This document shows positions 41,626 through 54,700 of a DNA stretch of 64,000 bases, in pieces. Each line of letters opens with the position of its first letter. Position 1 is the first letter of the stretch. Under the pieces are notes generated by a model. The model did not search any database and was not told where the DNA came from. It saw only the letters and a list, made by a program, of their open reading frames with translations. The position numbers were made by a program, and so were the translations under genes. This DNA is from a bacterium (lineage in GTDB: Bacteria > Verrucomicrobiota > Verrucomicrobiia > Limisphaerales > UBA11358), in contig JAKAFL010000012.1 in NCBI GenBank assembly GCA_021817945.1, positions 1 to 64,000 on the forward strand. The letters run 5' to 3'.

Positions 41626-43125
41626 ATGGCCTTCAGTCCCGCTCCCATTTCAAACCCGGATGATTCAAAAGCCTCGCCAGCCGGGGGCGGGTTGTTTCGG
41701 CTACCCGATGGCAGGAGTCTTGCCCTGACTTTTTCCCTGGTCACATCCCTGTTCTTCCTCTGGGGATTTTGCAATGGCATGATTGATATCCTGAACAAAC
41801 ATTTTCAGGACACGCTCCACATCAGCAAGGAACAATCCGGCCTGGTCCAATTCGCAAATTACCTGGGCTACTTTTTAATGGCCATCCCCGCCGGTCTGCT
41901 GGCGCGTTGGTTTGGCTACAAGGGCGGCATTCTGACGGGCCTGGTTTTGATCGGCTCCGGCGCCTGCTGGCTGGTTCATGCAGCGGGTTTGGGCACTTAT
42001 TCGTCCTTTTTGCTCGGGCTTTTCGTGATTGCGGCCGGAATGACCTGCCTGGAAACCATCGCCAATCCCTACACCACCGTGTTGGGGGCTCCTCGCGGAG
42101 CGGCCACGCGCATCAACATGGCCCAGACTTTTAATGGCGTGGGCTGGATTTTGGGACCCGTCATCGGCGGTCACTTCGTCTTTTCTGCCACCTCCGGCAC
42201 CGCCGCCGCAGGTCAGCTGGGCATTCCCTACCTGTGCATCGCTGCCTTCGTTTTCCTTCTCCTGGTGGTTTTTGTTTTGGCTCCTGTGCCGGATTTGCAT
42301 GCCGCCGATGACCGCCCCCAAAATGCGGACGGCCCTGCCACCAAGGCAGCCTCCGTCGTCCCCGGCCTGCCCGTCCTGGTTCTTGTGGCCGCCGCCCTGG
42401 CCTTGGTCTGGGGTTTGTTGTATTTCTTCATAGCCCCCATCCTGGCCCTTGTCTGGACCCTCCTGCAATGGCCGCCGGGAACCTTGGTTCCCATCAAGTG
42501 GACGCTGGTGGTCGCAGCCTACGTGGGCTCGCTGATTGTGGTGTCACGCCATTGGGACATGTTTCGGCGCAGCCATTTCACCCTGGGCGTGGCGGCTCAG
42601 TTTCTTTATGTCGCCGCGCAAACGGGCATCTTCAGCTTTTGCGTCAATTATGTGATTGAAAACGATCCCTCCACCACTCCGGCCCATGCCTCAGCCTTGC
42701 TGGGCGTGGTGGGTTTTGGCCTTTTCACCCTGGGCCGCGCCTGTGGCAGTTTTGTCATCAGCCAGGCCAGCCCGCCCCGGGTTCTGGCCGCCTACGCCGC
42801 CATCAATGTGCTCCTCACCGCCGTGGCCATGGCTGGCGGCATGCCGGGTCTCGTGGCCATGTTTGCCACCTTCTTTTTCATGTCCGTCATGTACCCCACC
42901 ATTTTTGCCCTCGGCATCCATGGCCTCGGCGACCATACCAAGCTTGGTTCCTCCCTCATCGTCATGTCCATCGTGGGTGGCGCCATCGCTCCCCCTTTCA
43001 TGGGCCGCATTGCCGATGCCCATTCCATGCATGCCGGGTTTTGTGTGCCGCTGGTTTGCTTTGCCTTGATCGCCGCGTACGGCACCGCATGGCATCGGCT
43101 CGAAAAGGCTTCCAAAGCCGGCTGA
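41626..43125 (+). CDS. MFS sugar transporter, FucP/GluP-like
   Basis: SLFFLWGFCNGMIDILNKHFQDTLHISKEQSGLVQFANYLGYFLMAIPAGLLARWFGYKGGI; NPYTTVLG.P..AATRINMAQTFNGVG. Confidence 0.9.
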   Translation: MAFSPAPISNPDDSKASPAGGGLFRLPDGRSLALTFSLVTSLFFLWGFCNGMIDILNKHFQDTLHISKEQSGLVQFANYLGYFLMAIPAGLLARWFGYKGGILTGLVLIGSGACWLVHAAGLGTYSSFLLGLFVIAAGMTCLETIANPYTTVLGAPRGAATRINMAQTFNGVGWILGPVIGGHFVFSATSGTAAAGQLGIPYLCIAAFVFLLLVVFVLAPVPDLHAADDRPQNADGPATKAASVVPGLPVLVLVAAALALVWGLLYFFIAPILALVWTLLQWPPGTLVPIKWTLVVAAYVGSLIVVSRHWDMFRRSHFTLGVAAQFLYVAAQTGIFSFCVNYVIENDPSTTPAHASALLGVVGFGLFTLGRACGSFVISQASPPRVLAAYAAINVLLTAVAMAGGMPGLVAMFATFFFMSVMYPTIFALGIHGLGDHTKLGSSLIVMSIVGGAIAPPFMGRIADAHSMHAGFCVPLVCFALIAAYGTAWHRLEKASKAG

Positions 43126-43207
43126 GCCCGAAAAGCGAAATTGAAAAGGCCAAGATGCGCTCAGTAGATTGGGGCAGATTGGCCTTTTTAATTTTGCTTT
43201 TCGGGCT
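43125..43207. repeat. Family-1 palindromic repeat, copy E (short form)
   Basis: GCCCGAAAAGCGAAATTGAAAAGGCCAAGATGCGCTCAGTAGATTGGGGCAGATTGGCCTTTTTAATTTTGCTTTTCGGGC; starts directly at the MFS stop codon. Confidence 0.9.
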
Positions 43208-43222
43208 GAGTCGGGCGCTGCG

Positions 43223-45115
43223 TCAGCTCCTGTCCCCGGACGCCCGGATGGCCTCCAATTCCTCCCAGCGCGCATACAGCCGCACCGCCTCCGCCCGGGC
43301 GGCTTCCATCTGGCGGTTCAACTCCGGCGCTTCCGCTGCCCGCTGCCTGAAAAAATCCGGCTCTGCAAACAGCGCCTCGATCCGCGCCGCTTCCGCCTCC
43401 TGAGCGCCAATCAGCGATTCCATCTCCTCAAGCTCCCGCGATTCTTTGAAGGAAAGTTTGCGCGCCCGCCCGGATGGAGCCGTCGTCGCGGGCCGGTATT
43501 CCTCCTCCCGCTGCGGCACGTTGCGCCGCCGGGCCGCCTCGGTCCTTTGTTTCGTGATCTCCACATAGTCATCATAATTTCCAACATTGTGGCGAATCAC
43601 TCCCTGGCCCTCAAAAGCCAGGATATCCGTGCAAACCCGGTTCAGGAAATAACGATCATGGCTCACCACGCACACCACCCCCGGAAACCCGGTCAGCGCC
43701 TCTTCCAATACCCGCAAGGTGGGCAGGTCCAGGTCGTTGGTCGGCTCGTCCAAAATCAGGAAATTGCCCCCGTTCTTCAGGATTCGGGCCAAAAGCAGCC
43801 GGCTTCGTTCCCCTCCCGAAAGCTTGCCCACCTGGGTCACCAGCCGGTCGTCCGAAAACAAAAATCGTTTTAGATAAGCCCGCAGCGAGATGCGGTCCGT
43901 GCCCCATTGCACAAATTCAGTGCCATCCGCCACCTCCTCCAGCACCGTCCGGTCATCATGCAATTGCAGCCGGCCCTGGTCCACATAGTTGAATTGCGTC
44001 AAGGGACCACGCTTGACCACGCCCTGGGTGGGCTGCATCTCACCGGTTAAAATCTTCAGCAACGTGGTTTTGCCCAGGCCATTCCTCCCGCATATCCCCA
44101 CCCTGCGCCCGTTCTCAAATGTGTAATCAAACCCGGCAAAAAGCGGTCGGCCTGCCAGGGTCATGCCCAAACCCTTCACCTCCACCGTCCGGTTGCCCAA
44201 CTGCGGCGGCGGCGGTATGACCAGTTCCACCTCGGATTCCTTTTCCGCCACCTCCATTGCGGCATGCTCATAATACCGTTCCGTCCGGTTTTTTTGCTTG
44301 CTCCGCTGGGCACGCGGACCCTGTCGCACCCAGGCCAGTTCCTTTTTGAGAAACATCTGGTGCTTGTGCTCCAGCACGGCATCCGCCTCCAGCCGCTCCG
44401 CCTTCGCCAGCAGGTAATCCGTGTAGTTGCCCGCATGCGAAAACAATCGCCCATTATAAAGTTCCAATATCCGGGTGGACACCCGGTCCAGAAAATACCG
44501 GTCATGCGTCACCACCAAATAAGTGCCGGTGAAGGATTCCAAAAATTCCGCCACCCACTCGATGGATTCCGGGTCCAAATGATTGGTGGGTTCATCCAGC
44601 AGAAGAAAATCCGGCCTGGAAACCAGCGCCCGGGCCATGGCCACCCGCCGCTTTTCACCCCCGGAAAGCGTGGCCATGAGGCGTTCCGCCGCAGGACAAC
44701 CGAGTTGTTGCAGGGCCGTCCTGATTCGCTGGTCCACATTCCAGCCGTCCAGGGCCTGGATTCGGTGCTCCAGCACCTCGTGCCGGGTTGAATCCGCAGG
44801 CAGGGCCTCAAATTCCCGGATCAAATCCAAAACCGGGCGCGCCCCTTCCCGCACGCAATCATGCACCGTTCCCATCCCGTCGGGCACGAAATCCTGGGCC
44901 AGGTAACTTACCACCGTCTCCCGTGGCCGTGAAACCTCCCCGCTATCCGGCGCAAGGCTCCCTGCCAGGATTTTCAAAAAAGTGGTCTTGCCGCTCCCAT
45001 TGCGCCCCACCAGGCCAATACGTTCGCCGGTTTGAATCCCCAGCGTCAGATCACGCAGCACAGGCCGCCCTGCATGGCTCACCGACACCGCCGAAGCAGA
45101 TAAAATCGTGCCCAT
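43223..45115 (-). CDS. uup: ABC-F family ATPase (Uup-like)
   Basis: Two ABC domains (GRNGSGKTTFLKIL, LSGGEKRRVAMARAL; GRNGLGKTTLLKIL, LSGGERSRLLLARIL) and a C-terminal coiled coil. Confidence 0.88.
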   Translation of the reverse strand: MGTILSASAVSVSHAGRPVLRDLTLGIQTGERIGLVGRNGSGKTTFLKILAGSLAPDSGEVSRPRETVVSYLAQDFVPDGMGTVHDCVREGARPVLDLIREFEALPADSTRHEVLEHRIQALDGWNVDQRIRTALQQLGCPAAERLMATLSGGEKRRVAMARALVSRPDFLLLDEPTNHLDPESIEWVAEFLESFTGTYLVVTHDRYFLDRVSTRILELYNGRLFSHAGNYTDYLLAKAERLEADAVLEHKHQMFLKKELAWVRQGPRAQRSKQKNRTERYYEHAAMEVAEKESEVELVIPPPPQLGNRTVEVKGLGMTLAGRPLFAGFDYTFENGRRVGICGRNGLGKTTLLKILTGEMQPTQGVVKRGPLTQFNYVDQGRLQLHDDRTVLEEVADGTEFVQWGTDRISLRAYLKRFLFSDDRLVTQVGKLSGGERSRLLLARILKNGGNFLILDEPTNDLDLPTLRVLEEALTGFPGVVCVVSHDRYFLNRVCTDILAFEGQGVIRHNVGNYDDYVEITKQRTEAARRRNVPQREEEYRPATTAPSGRARKLSFKESRELEEMESLIGAQEAEAARIEALFAEPDFFRQRAAEAPELNRQMEAARAEAVRLYARWEELEAIRASGDRS

Positions 45116-45772
45116 CTGGGGTAAAACTATTCAACCCCCCGGTGAATCAATGCCTGCCCCCGCTGGGCCAGGACGCAGTCCGCAATGCTGTCGCTCATAC
45201 GCGGATCATAGGGCAACTACCAATAACTTGCCAGAAATTGCTGAAGGCCGCCCTGTGGGCTTCCAACAGTCCTGCTGACCAGGCCGGAAAGTACCCATGC
45301 ACATGGTATTGGCATATCCTACCCCCTATTTTTGAAACTGCTCGCACCAAAATCCCCAGGCATTCTGGCGGTCTATTTCAGCCAAACTGTCACGCCAAAC
45401 CGCCTTCCAAAACAGATAAAGTTGGGCTGCCGTTTTTTATTGAATTATTGAAAGACAGGCACTCAATTTTTTTGTTTTGGCTGGGAAAAAAACCGAGCCT
45501 GAATTGGCTGCAATAATGACCTCCAGAATACTCCAGCGCCCGCGAAAAGATAAGGAGCCAAAAAGGTGGCGCCGCTTGGTTGGAAGAGTCATAATGGCGC
45601 AGTTTTTAGACTTTGTTTTGGCTGGAGCTGGATTCAAGCAGGACCGGGATCAAGGCGGTGGGTTTGGTCAAAACCGGGTGTTGGGGCGCAGTTGGATTTC
45701 TCTCAGCCAAAAAATAATTTCAAAAAAACAATTGACGGTTAGACAACGGCATGAGACAAAAGGCTATCCGGG

Positions 45773-48700
45773 ATGAGTTCCACTTCAAGGCCAACCAGGA
45801 ATCGTTTTGAGCTCGAGGCCCTCGAGCCGCGCGTTCTGCTATCGGCTGATGGGATTCTTCCGCTGGCTGCGGTGGCCCAATCCATGGTTCACAAGCCTGC
45901 GGAAACCGTCCAGCACACAGCAGTCCCGGCCCAGCTTTTTGCCTCTGAACAGATTCATTATGCTTCGGGTCAGGAAACAGAAAACATCTTTGAGGGAGTA
46001 TCCGCTCATCCGGTTTCATCGGCTCCCCCCGCCTCTGCGCACTCGGGCAATTCCGAGTCCGTGACGGTGGCAGCGGAGGTGGCTCCTCAGGTGAGCCAGA
46101 CTGGAAGCACGGTTCAAAAAACAGCGCAAACGGGAGTCGCTCATTATTCCGTGCTGGCCAATAATTCGACCACCACCTCAAGCCATTCCAAGGTTTCATT
46201 GAGTTCCAATACATCGGTTGCCACAAATGGGACCGCACAGCAATTAACGAACTCTCTGACCGCTGCAAACGGTCCGCCCGCATCTTCACCTGTTTCGCAA
46301 CCTGTTCCAATACAAACACTTCAAAATTATCAAACCCAGTCTAAAAACACTGGTACGTCCTCCTCTTCTCCATCGGTTTCTCCTGCTGCAAACGGTTCAA
46401 CTGACCTTTTAAGTGAGATTAACACTCTCATTGGAACCATCACGAGCTCCTCCACGGGCACCTCGGTTACGTTTGCTTACTCCAGCTATTCGGCATTGGC
46501 GAGCATCAGCTTGGGGGGAGTTTTGAAACTGACCAATGTTTCAGTGACCGTGGGGTTCCAGGTTTCGAGTGGTACGGTTTCCATCACCTCCATAGGTTTT
46601 AGCGCTCAAACGGCCTCCTTCAACTTGGGGTCCACATTCCAATCCTCGATCACCGGAATTTCTGCGACGGTCACCAAGAACACCCAAAGCAACCTGAGCG
46701 ATGCCAGTGTGAAGCTCACCTTGGGGAATGGCACGGAGGGATCGGTGATGTTCTCCGTCTCCAGCTTTCTGGAAGTCGGGGCTGCCGGTGCCACCCTCTA
46801 CTATACCGGACCAGGCACAGCCAACGGCCAATCCGTTAATTTGATTAATGGTCAGGGGGCCGCTTCCTCAGACAACGTCACTTTGATGTCATTGGGATTG
46901 CAAGGAGCTTACGCCTTTGTGGGGATCAATGGACCCTCGGGTGGGGTGACCAGCACGGCTCCATCTTCGCCTTCTGAGGGGATTTATCTGAGTAGTGTCA
47001 ATCTGGCACTGGTGGTGATGAATTCCACCTCCTCTTCGGGAGCTGTTTATTACGGATTATCGGCATCGGGAAGCGCCACCTCGGTTGGGTTGCCTGGCAG
47101 CATTGCCATGAGTGTGTCAAACGTCTCGGTGCAGATCAACGGCGGCAACGCGGCGGCCAACGGAAATGTGGTGGATTTCAACACAACGAACAGTTCCGGG
47201 TTCACCCATGGCTCTGGCTATTCGGTCTCACTCAGCTCGACTGCCTCCATATCCTTGGATTTCAGCCAGCCTCTGGTGCAGGCCAGCGGGACCATTGATC
47301 TCTCCTTTGGCGGTTTTGTATATGTGATGGGTAGTGTGTATTTCCAGGAGGGCACCCAATCAACGGTCAATACCACGAATGGAACCGTTTCGAATGGGTC
47401 TGTAGTGGACAATGGCACGGCCACCGTGTCCATGTTGGAGGTCATTGCCAGCGGGGTGACTGTTTTTGCAGGGGTAAATGGACCAACCGCCTCCAACCCG
47501 GGGGTGATTCCGTCAAATGCGGTGGGTGTGGAAATCCAAAACGCGAGTTTCACCCTTATCCTGATGGATTCCACCACTTCTGGTGGGCCCAACTATTATT
47601 ACATTCAAGCGGGAGCCGGTTCGGTGCAAAACTTGATTCCTGGATCCAACCAGACTCCCCAGTCCCTGCCGGTTTACGATAGCAACACCGGGGATTACAC
47701 CTTGACTGGATTAACGGTGGGGGACTATTACCAATGGACGCCCTACCAGCCGGCCACGGCAACCACCCCATCGGACGATGTTTCCCTGATTAACGGTACC
47801 ACCACCATCACCAGCCCGGGGGTATTTCAGGCGACTAGCACATCAGTGACTTTGACCGGCCAGAAGGGGACCTCGGTGACAGCGGCAGTCACACTTTATG
47901 AAGGTGTGCGCGGGTTGGGCCTGCCCAAGGGATTCAGCATTGGCTTGGGGGATATCAGCGTGTTGATCAACGGCGGGACCAATGGCGATGCCGTGGATTT
48001 TGCCAGTTCCTTTACCACCAATCCCCCCACTGGAAACGCCTATGGAGGATTGACCATCCAAACCGCCTCTGTGGCTGCGTTTGTGAACACAGCCTCCCCA
48101 GTGGTGTCGGTGTCAGGCAGCCTGACCTTGAATCTGGATGGGTTTATTTATGTCAGTGGCAATATATCCTTTCTGGAGCAGAGCGGTTCGGGGACTCTCA
48201 ACCTGGCATCGAGCACCGGGACCAGTTCGACCACCTACAATTCCATATTGGAAATAGGCGCGAGCAATGTGAGCATTTTTGCCGGTGAAGGCGGTCCGGC
48301 CACCCAGGCAGGGGCTGCCGGGCTGCAGTTGACATCCGCCAGTTTTGCCTTGGCCCTGGTTTATGGTGCCAATGGGAATACTTACTATGGGTTGATGGCT
48401 TCAGCCCAATCCATTGGCTCGGTGGGATTGCCCTCAGGGTTCAATGTCACTGGTTCCAATCTCTTTGTGGCCATCAATGGCGGCGCTGATTCCAATGGTT
48501 ATGTGGCCGACTTTGGCAGCTCGTTTGGAAATGGCAGCGGCTTGGTTGTCTCAACCGGAGGTGGCAACTCACAAACCATCGCCTTCACCCAGCCATTGGT
48601 GCAGGTCTATGGCCAGATTGCGCTTCAATTTGGCTCCTTTATTTCAATTCAAGGCGGGTTCAACTATTCGGACCAGGCCGGAGTGCAAACCATTCTTCTC

Positions 48701-51700
48701 GGTCAAAGCGCTTTTACCGGTGCTCCAGATTTGTCTCTCACCATTACAGCAGGAGGCAATACACTGTTCACGGCCTCTGGCAGTCTGGACATGGTGATCA
48801 CTCCCACGGTGGGGAACACGCACGGCACCACCGAAATCACCAGCGCCAGCCTCACGTTCCCAGAGATTAAAATAGCCAGTGTGCTGGATGTGATAACCCC
48901 GACCGTGACCATCACCAATCTGGCCATAGACAATGTCACCGGCGCCTTCACGGCCCAATCAGGTTCAACCCTGACCATCACGGCGGACAGCATCAACCTT
49001 TTCCCCGGCAGCAGCATTTTGAGCGGCAGTGTCACCTCCAGCACGCCGGGCACCCCTGCGATGAGCGCCGTTTTTGATCTCAACACAGGTGCCTTCTCGG
49101 CCACGTTGCAGCAATTGAGTTTGAGTGTCAGCCACGTGTTGTCTGCCAGTGCTTCGCAGGTGAACATCACCTATTCGCCTGCGGCAGGAAGCAGCCAGAA
49201 GATTGTTTCATTCGCCACCATCACTGCCACCTTCAACGGGTTCGGAGGCGGCAATATCACGGGCCAATTCACCAATCTTGTCATTTATGGGGATGGGGTT
49301 TCCTTTGATAGCGGCACGCTGGGCTACACGGGCACAATATCCATTGGCTCCGTTTTGTCCGTCACCAACCCGTCCATCACCCTGAGCAGTTTCTCCGCCA
49401 CTTTTGACGGCACAAACACTTCCATTTCAGCCTCAGCCCTGACAGTCGCTGTGGGTTCGGCTTCGTTGAACTTGGGCGGTGTGGTGACCGCTTCCGCGAC
49501 TGGCTTGTCCATAACGGTGAGTCTTCAGGATGGGTCTCTCGCAATCAGTGCAACCGAGTTGGACTTTTCCTTCTCCCAATACCTGACCGTGACGGTGGAC
49601 AATGTGGCAATCAACACAAATCCTGGAGTGGGGGGTGACTACCTGACGGTGGGCAGTGCGACGGCGACTTTAAGTACGGGCGGTTCGAATCCCTCCTTCT
49701 CTGTCACCGGAACGGCCACGGACTTTTCGATCGTGGATGTGGCCGGTTCTCCGCAGTTTCAGGAGGGGGCAAATTTCGGGGTTAGTTTTTCCAGTCCGTC
49801 AGCGGGTTCGCTGTTCTTGCCAAGTTGGCTTGGCTTCTCCATCACCCAATTCTCCATCAACTGGACTAATTTTAACGCCAACCCGGGTGATTTCACCGTG
49901 GTGCTCTCGGCAAGCATCAATTCCATTCAGGGATTGCCGGGCGGGGTGACGGTCAGCGGCGAGATCACCGATGCGGTGATCAATATGGGATTGTTGGAAC
50001 AGGGAAAGTTTCCAATCACCAGTCTCGGCAGCATTGGGGGAAGTGTCCAGGGAACATTATTCGGATTACAGGTCAATGCCAGCTTTGTGATGGGCATCAT
50101 TAACCTCAATGGCAATGGCCAGATCATTAACGCAAACAACACGGTGACGGATCCAAAGACTGGAAACCTGGTTTCGGGTGGCAGCACGCAGGTGGCATCC
50201 ACCACGGTGTATGTGGGGGTGGCCGGGGGTGCCATGATTCCGGGTGTGGGTGGTGTTGAAATTTATATCGGGTTTTCACAGCTTGGGCCACTCACGGTTT
50301 ATTTAAGCGCGCAATTCCCCCTGATTTTGGACCCGGTAAGCGGCATCGCCATCGGTGGATTCAGTGGCGGGGTGGTGTTTGATTACTCATTGCCCACGCC
50401 CAGCCAGCCCACCGATCTGCGCGGAATCAGCCTCTCACCCGAAAACCTGACCATTTCACAATGGCAACAACAGTTGGAGATGCAAACCATCACCCAAGTC
50501 AAGGCCACCAGCTCCGGTTTGTCTGCTTATTCCCAACCGTTTGTCATCGAAGCCGGGGTGACCCTTTACGATGCCTATCTCTCTCAGGATGCCTTCAATA
50601 TCAAGGGGAACATGGCTATCCAGATCAATCCTTCCTCCCCGGACACCGTTGAAATTTTTGTGAATGGCACGGTCACCCTTGGCAGCTCGCTGAGTTTCAA
50701 TGGCTACCTGTATGCGAACTTGCAGGTTCAAGGAGCACTCACCACGGCCAGCTTCATGTTCCTAGTGGATGTGCCCGGCGGGAATGTGCCACCGGTGGAG
50801 TCTTTTGGCGGCGCCCTGAAATTTGGCTTCACGGATTCCAGTGGCAATCCGCTCGTGCCCCAGGCCCCTGTGGCCACCACCACGCAGCAGACTTTCACCC
50901 TCAGTGATGGCACAACGGAAACCTACTCCGCCACCACCTTCACTACGCCCTCCCAGACGATTGGAGGATTTTACATCAGCCTGTCGGGTTTCCTTGAATA
51001 TTCCGCCCTGGGCTATGCCAATGTGACCATTTCCGGCGGGGTGACCCTTACCGTGACCGGGACCGAGGCCAAGCTGGACTTATTGGGTGAATTAAACGTT
51101 AGTTTCCTCGGGGATATTGCCACTGCCCAGGGTGAGTTTGTGGTGAACTACGCCAACGGGTTGCAATTCTACGGGGCGTTGGAGGTTTCCACCGGCGCGG
51201 CGTTGGCCAAACTCCAGCAATATGGCCTGAGTGTGAATGGTGCGGTGTTGTTCCAGATCAACACCACCGGTGTGGACCAAACCGTGAACCTGCCCAATGC
51301 TCCGCCAACCGACCAGTCCTCCTCAACCATTGTCAGCGCTCCGGCTTTGAACGGATCCAATTCCACATCATTCACCATCCAGGGATCAGTGGTGTTTGAC
51401 GTGACCATCACAGGAACTTCCTCCCCCTACGCCACCATCGGTTACGAGGTCAATAATAACACCCTTTTCCAGATGCAGGGATTTTTTGACCTGCGCATCA
51501 CCAACGATCCAACCAATGGATTGGGCCTTGAAATTTTTGCGGATGTCAATTCACTGACCCTTGGGTCTGGCAACAACACGTTCTTGTCATTTTCCGGGTT
51601 TGGGCTGTTGATGGTGAATAGTTCCGGGTTGGCAGCCGAGATCAATCTTTCCCTTAATTCAGGCAACGCCATCAGCGGGGTTTCCTTTTCCGCCAACTTC

Positions 51701-54700
51701 CAGTTGGTGATCAACACCACCTCGCAGGCGGTGACTTACAATATTCCGCCAGTCACGGTTCCCACTTCCACATCCGCCTCAACAGGCACAGCGGGAATCA
51801 CGATTTATAATCAGGATGGGAGCGTGGCAGGCACCGTAAGCAGTCTGGTGATACCGGCCGGCCCGCCGCAGGGTCAAATGCAGATCACCAACGTCTCCGG
51901 CACCAACACCGGAAACTATGCGACATCGGGAGCGGCGGGACCTTATGTGGTGATTTCCGGGGTGGGGAGTCTGTCTCTGGAGGGATTGTCCCTGAGCGGC
52001 AATTTCTATTTCCAGGTCAGCGACAGTTCCACGGGCGGATTTGTCTTGGAGTTGGTGCTGAACGTGTCCGGCAATATTCCTTCTGTGGGGACGGCCAATG
52101 TGACTGGAGCACTCGAAATTTCCAGCCAGGGCGAAGTGGCTTTGCTGGCCATAGGGGCGAGCGGGGGAAACACCACCAGCTACGGGTCAGGAATCAGTTT
52201 GCAGGTGAGCGCGGAGTTGGCCGTCAACACCACGGATGCCAGCGTGAGTCAGATCGGCGGTGTGCCTCTTACTTACAACGGTTCCAACATCACCCTTGCC
52301 GCCAATACGGTCCAGGTGGTGGCCAGCGGCACGCTCAGCCTGAATATTGGTGCAGGAACCGGGTTTGTCATCAGCGGCAATTTCTCCACCACAGTGACCA
52401 GCGCCGGGGGGGTCACTGCCACAACCATCACCTTGAGCGGCACTTTGACCGCCACCGTGGGCGGCACAACCCTATTGACCATGAACGCCTCGGGGGCTTT
52501 GGTTATTACCTCGGGTGGATCCAATCCAGGGGTGGCCGGGGAATTGAATCTCACCTTGGCAGGGTCGGATCCTTTGGATGGAAATGGTTTCTCCTTCACC
52601 GGCAGCTTTGATTTGGAGGTGAACACCACCGGAGTCCAGCAAATTGTCAATGTGGGACAGGGCACCACCACCATTGCCGCCGGACCTGGCGGTTCTACCA
52701 ATGGGGGAAGCTATCTGGAGGTTCACGCCAGGGGAACCTTGATTTTTGGATCTGCCACAAATGGCTTCCAATTGCAAAACGGGGATTTCTATCTGCAAGT
52801 GGGATCCACCGGGCTTGTGGTCAGCGCCAGCGCCAGCATGGTGATCGAAGTGAATGGGACACAGTTCTTTTACGTGGCCGCCAGCGGCGGTTTGCTGGTC
52901 ACCTCATCAGGCATTGCGGCAAGCATAACGGTGAATACCACCCTGACCGATCCCAACGGCGGAAATTATGAATTCAGCGGAAATTTCACCCTTCAGGCCA
53001 ATACCACCGGGCAGTCCGTTAATTTGGGGACAAGCCAGAATCCGATCACGGTCAATGCCGGCCCAGGAGCAGCCGGTTCGCCAGCCGGACCCTACTTCCA
53101 GCTTTTCATCAACGGCACACTCATGCTGGGGGCAGCCAATTCTTCCGCTCCTGGCAGCGGTTTGTTCATCAACGGATCGTTTTACCTCTCGGTGGGATTA
53201 AACGGCCTGACCATCGCTGCCAATGGCACTTTGACCGCCACGCTGGGTCAGACCACCCTGCTCTCGATGACGGCCAGCGGGGTGCTGATCATCACCACCA
53301 GTGGCGGCAATGCAGGGTTGGCCGGTGAATTGTCCCTGAGTTTTTCTGCCAACAACAACCCGCTGGCAGGGAGTGGATTCAGTTTCAGCGGCACTTTCAA
53401 TTTGCAGGTGAACACCACCGGAATTCAGCAAACGGTCAGCTTTGGTGCGGGTCAGGGAACCACAACGATTTCCGCCGGTCCTGATGGTTCGTCCACTCCC
53501 GGGGCCTATTTTGAGGTTTATGGGGCGGGAATGCTCTCCTTCGGAACCGCCAGCGATGGGTTCAACCTTTCAGGAAGTTTTTATCTGTCCATGAGCACCA
53601 CCACTGGATTGATCGTGGCGGTGAATGCGGCATTCAGCGCGGATGCGGGTGGAACCAGCCTGCTGACGATGAATGCCAGTGGCGTCCTGGTGATTAATGG
53701 ATCAGGATTGGCTGGTGAACTTGTTTTGACACTGGCCGGGGCGGATCCACTGAGCGGTGTGGGTTTCACTTTCAACGGCACTTTCGGCCTGGTGGTCAAC
53801 ACCACCCTGACCTCGCAGACGGTTTCAGTGGGCAGTGGCGCCAATGCCACAACGGCCACCATTTCCGCGGGAGCCAATGGGTCCTCCACCGGTGCGGTTT
53901 ATTTTGAGGTTTATGCCTCCGGCAGCCTCATTTTTGGAACGTCAGATCAAAATGGCAATCTTACCAATGGATTTGGCCTGACAGGGGCAAGTTTGTATAT
54001 GTCCATCAGCACCGGCTCCGGTCTGGCCATCAGCGCTTCGGCCTCTTTGGAGATCGCGATCAATGGCACGCAGGTGGTGAGTGCGTCCGCCTCCGGGGCG
54101 ATGTTCATTTCCTCCGCAGGCATCGCTGCCACTCTCACGGCCAAGGCTTCCCTGAACAGCCCGGGAAATTCCAATCTCTACACCTTCGGCGGAATGTTTT
54201 CATTGCAACTGAACACAACCGGAGTGCAGCAAAACATTGCCACTCCCACCGGCACGGTCACCATTCAGGCCGGACCGGGATCCTCAGGATCACCTGCGGG
54301 TCCTTATTTCCAGGTCTTTGTAAGTGGGACTTTGGCCTTGGGCACGGGTAGTGTGACCAGTTCCACAGGAATCTTTGTGGCGGGCAGCTTCTATCTCTCG
54401 GTCAGCTCTCAGAGCCTGATCATTGCCGCCAGTGGCACTCTTAGTGTGAATGTGACAGGAGCCACATTGTTCCAGATGACGGCAGTCGGCGGATTGATTC
54501 TTAATTACGGCGGATCTCAACCAGGGTTGGCAGGAGCACTGATTTTGACGGTGGGCAGCACGAATCCGCTTAGTGGCAGTGGATTTGCCTTTAGCGGCAG
54601 TTTTACTTTGGAATTGAACACCACCCTGGTTTCCCAACAAATCCAGACCCCGACACAGAATATAACGATCTCGGCAGGGGCGGATGGCTCCAGCACGCCG

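Noticed and set aside
45477-45776. 99-aa ORF upstream of the LEPR-XLL gene
   Set aside because: No domain, no clear RBS, and runs into the giant gene start; more likely untranslated leader.
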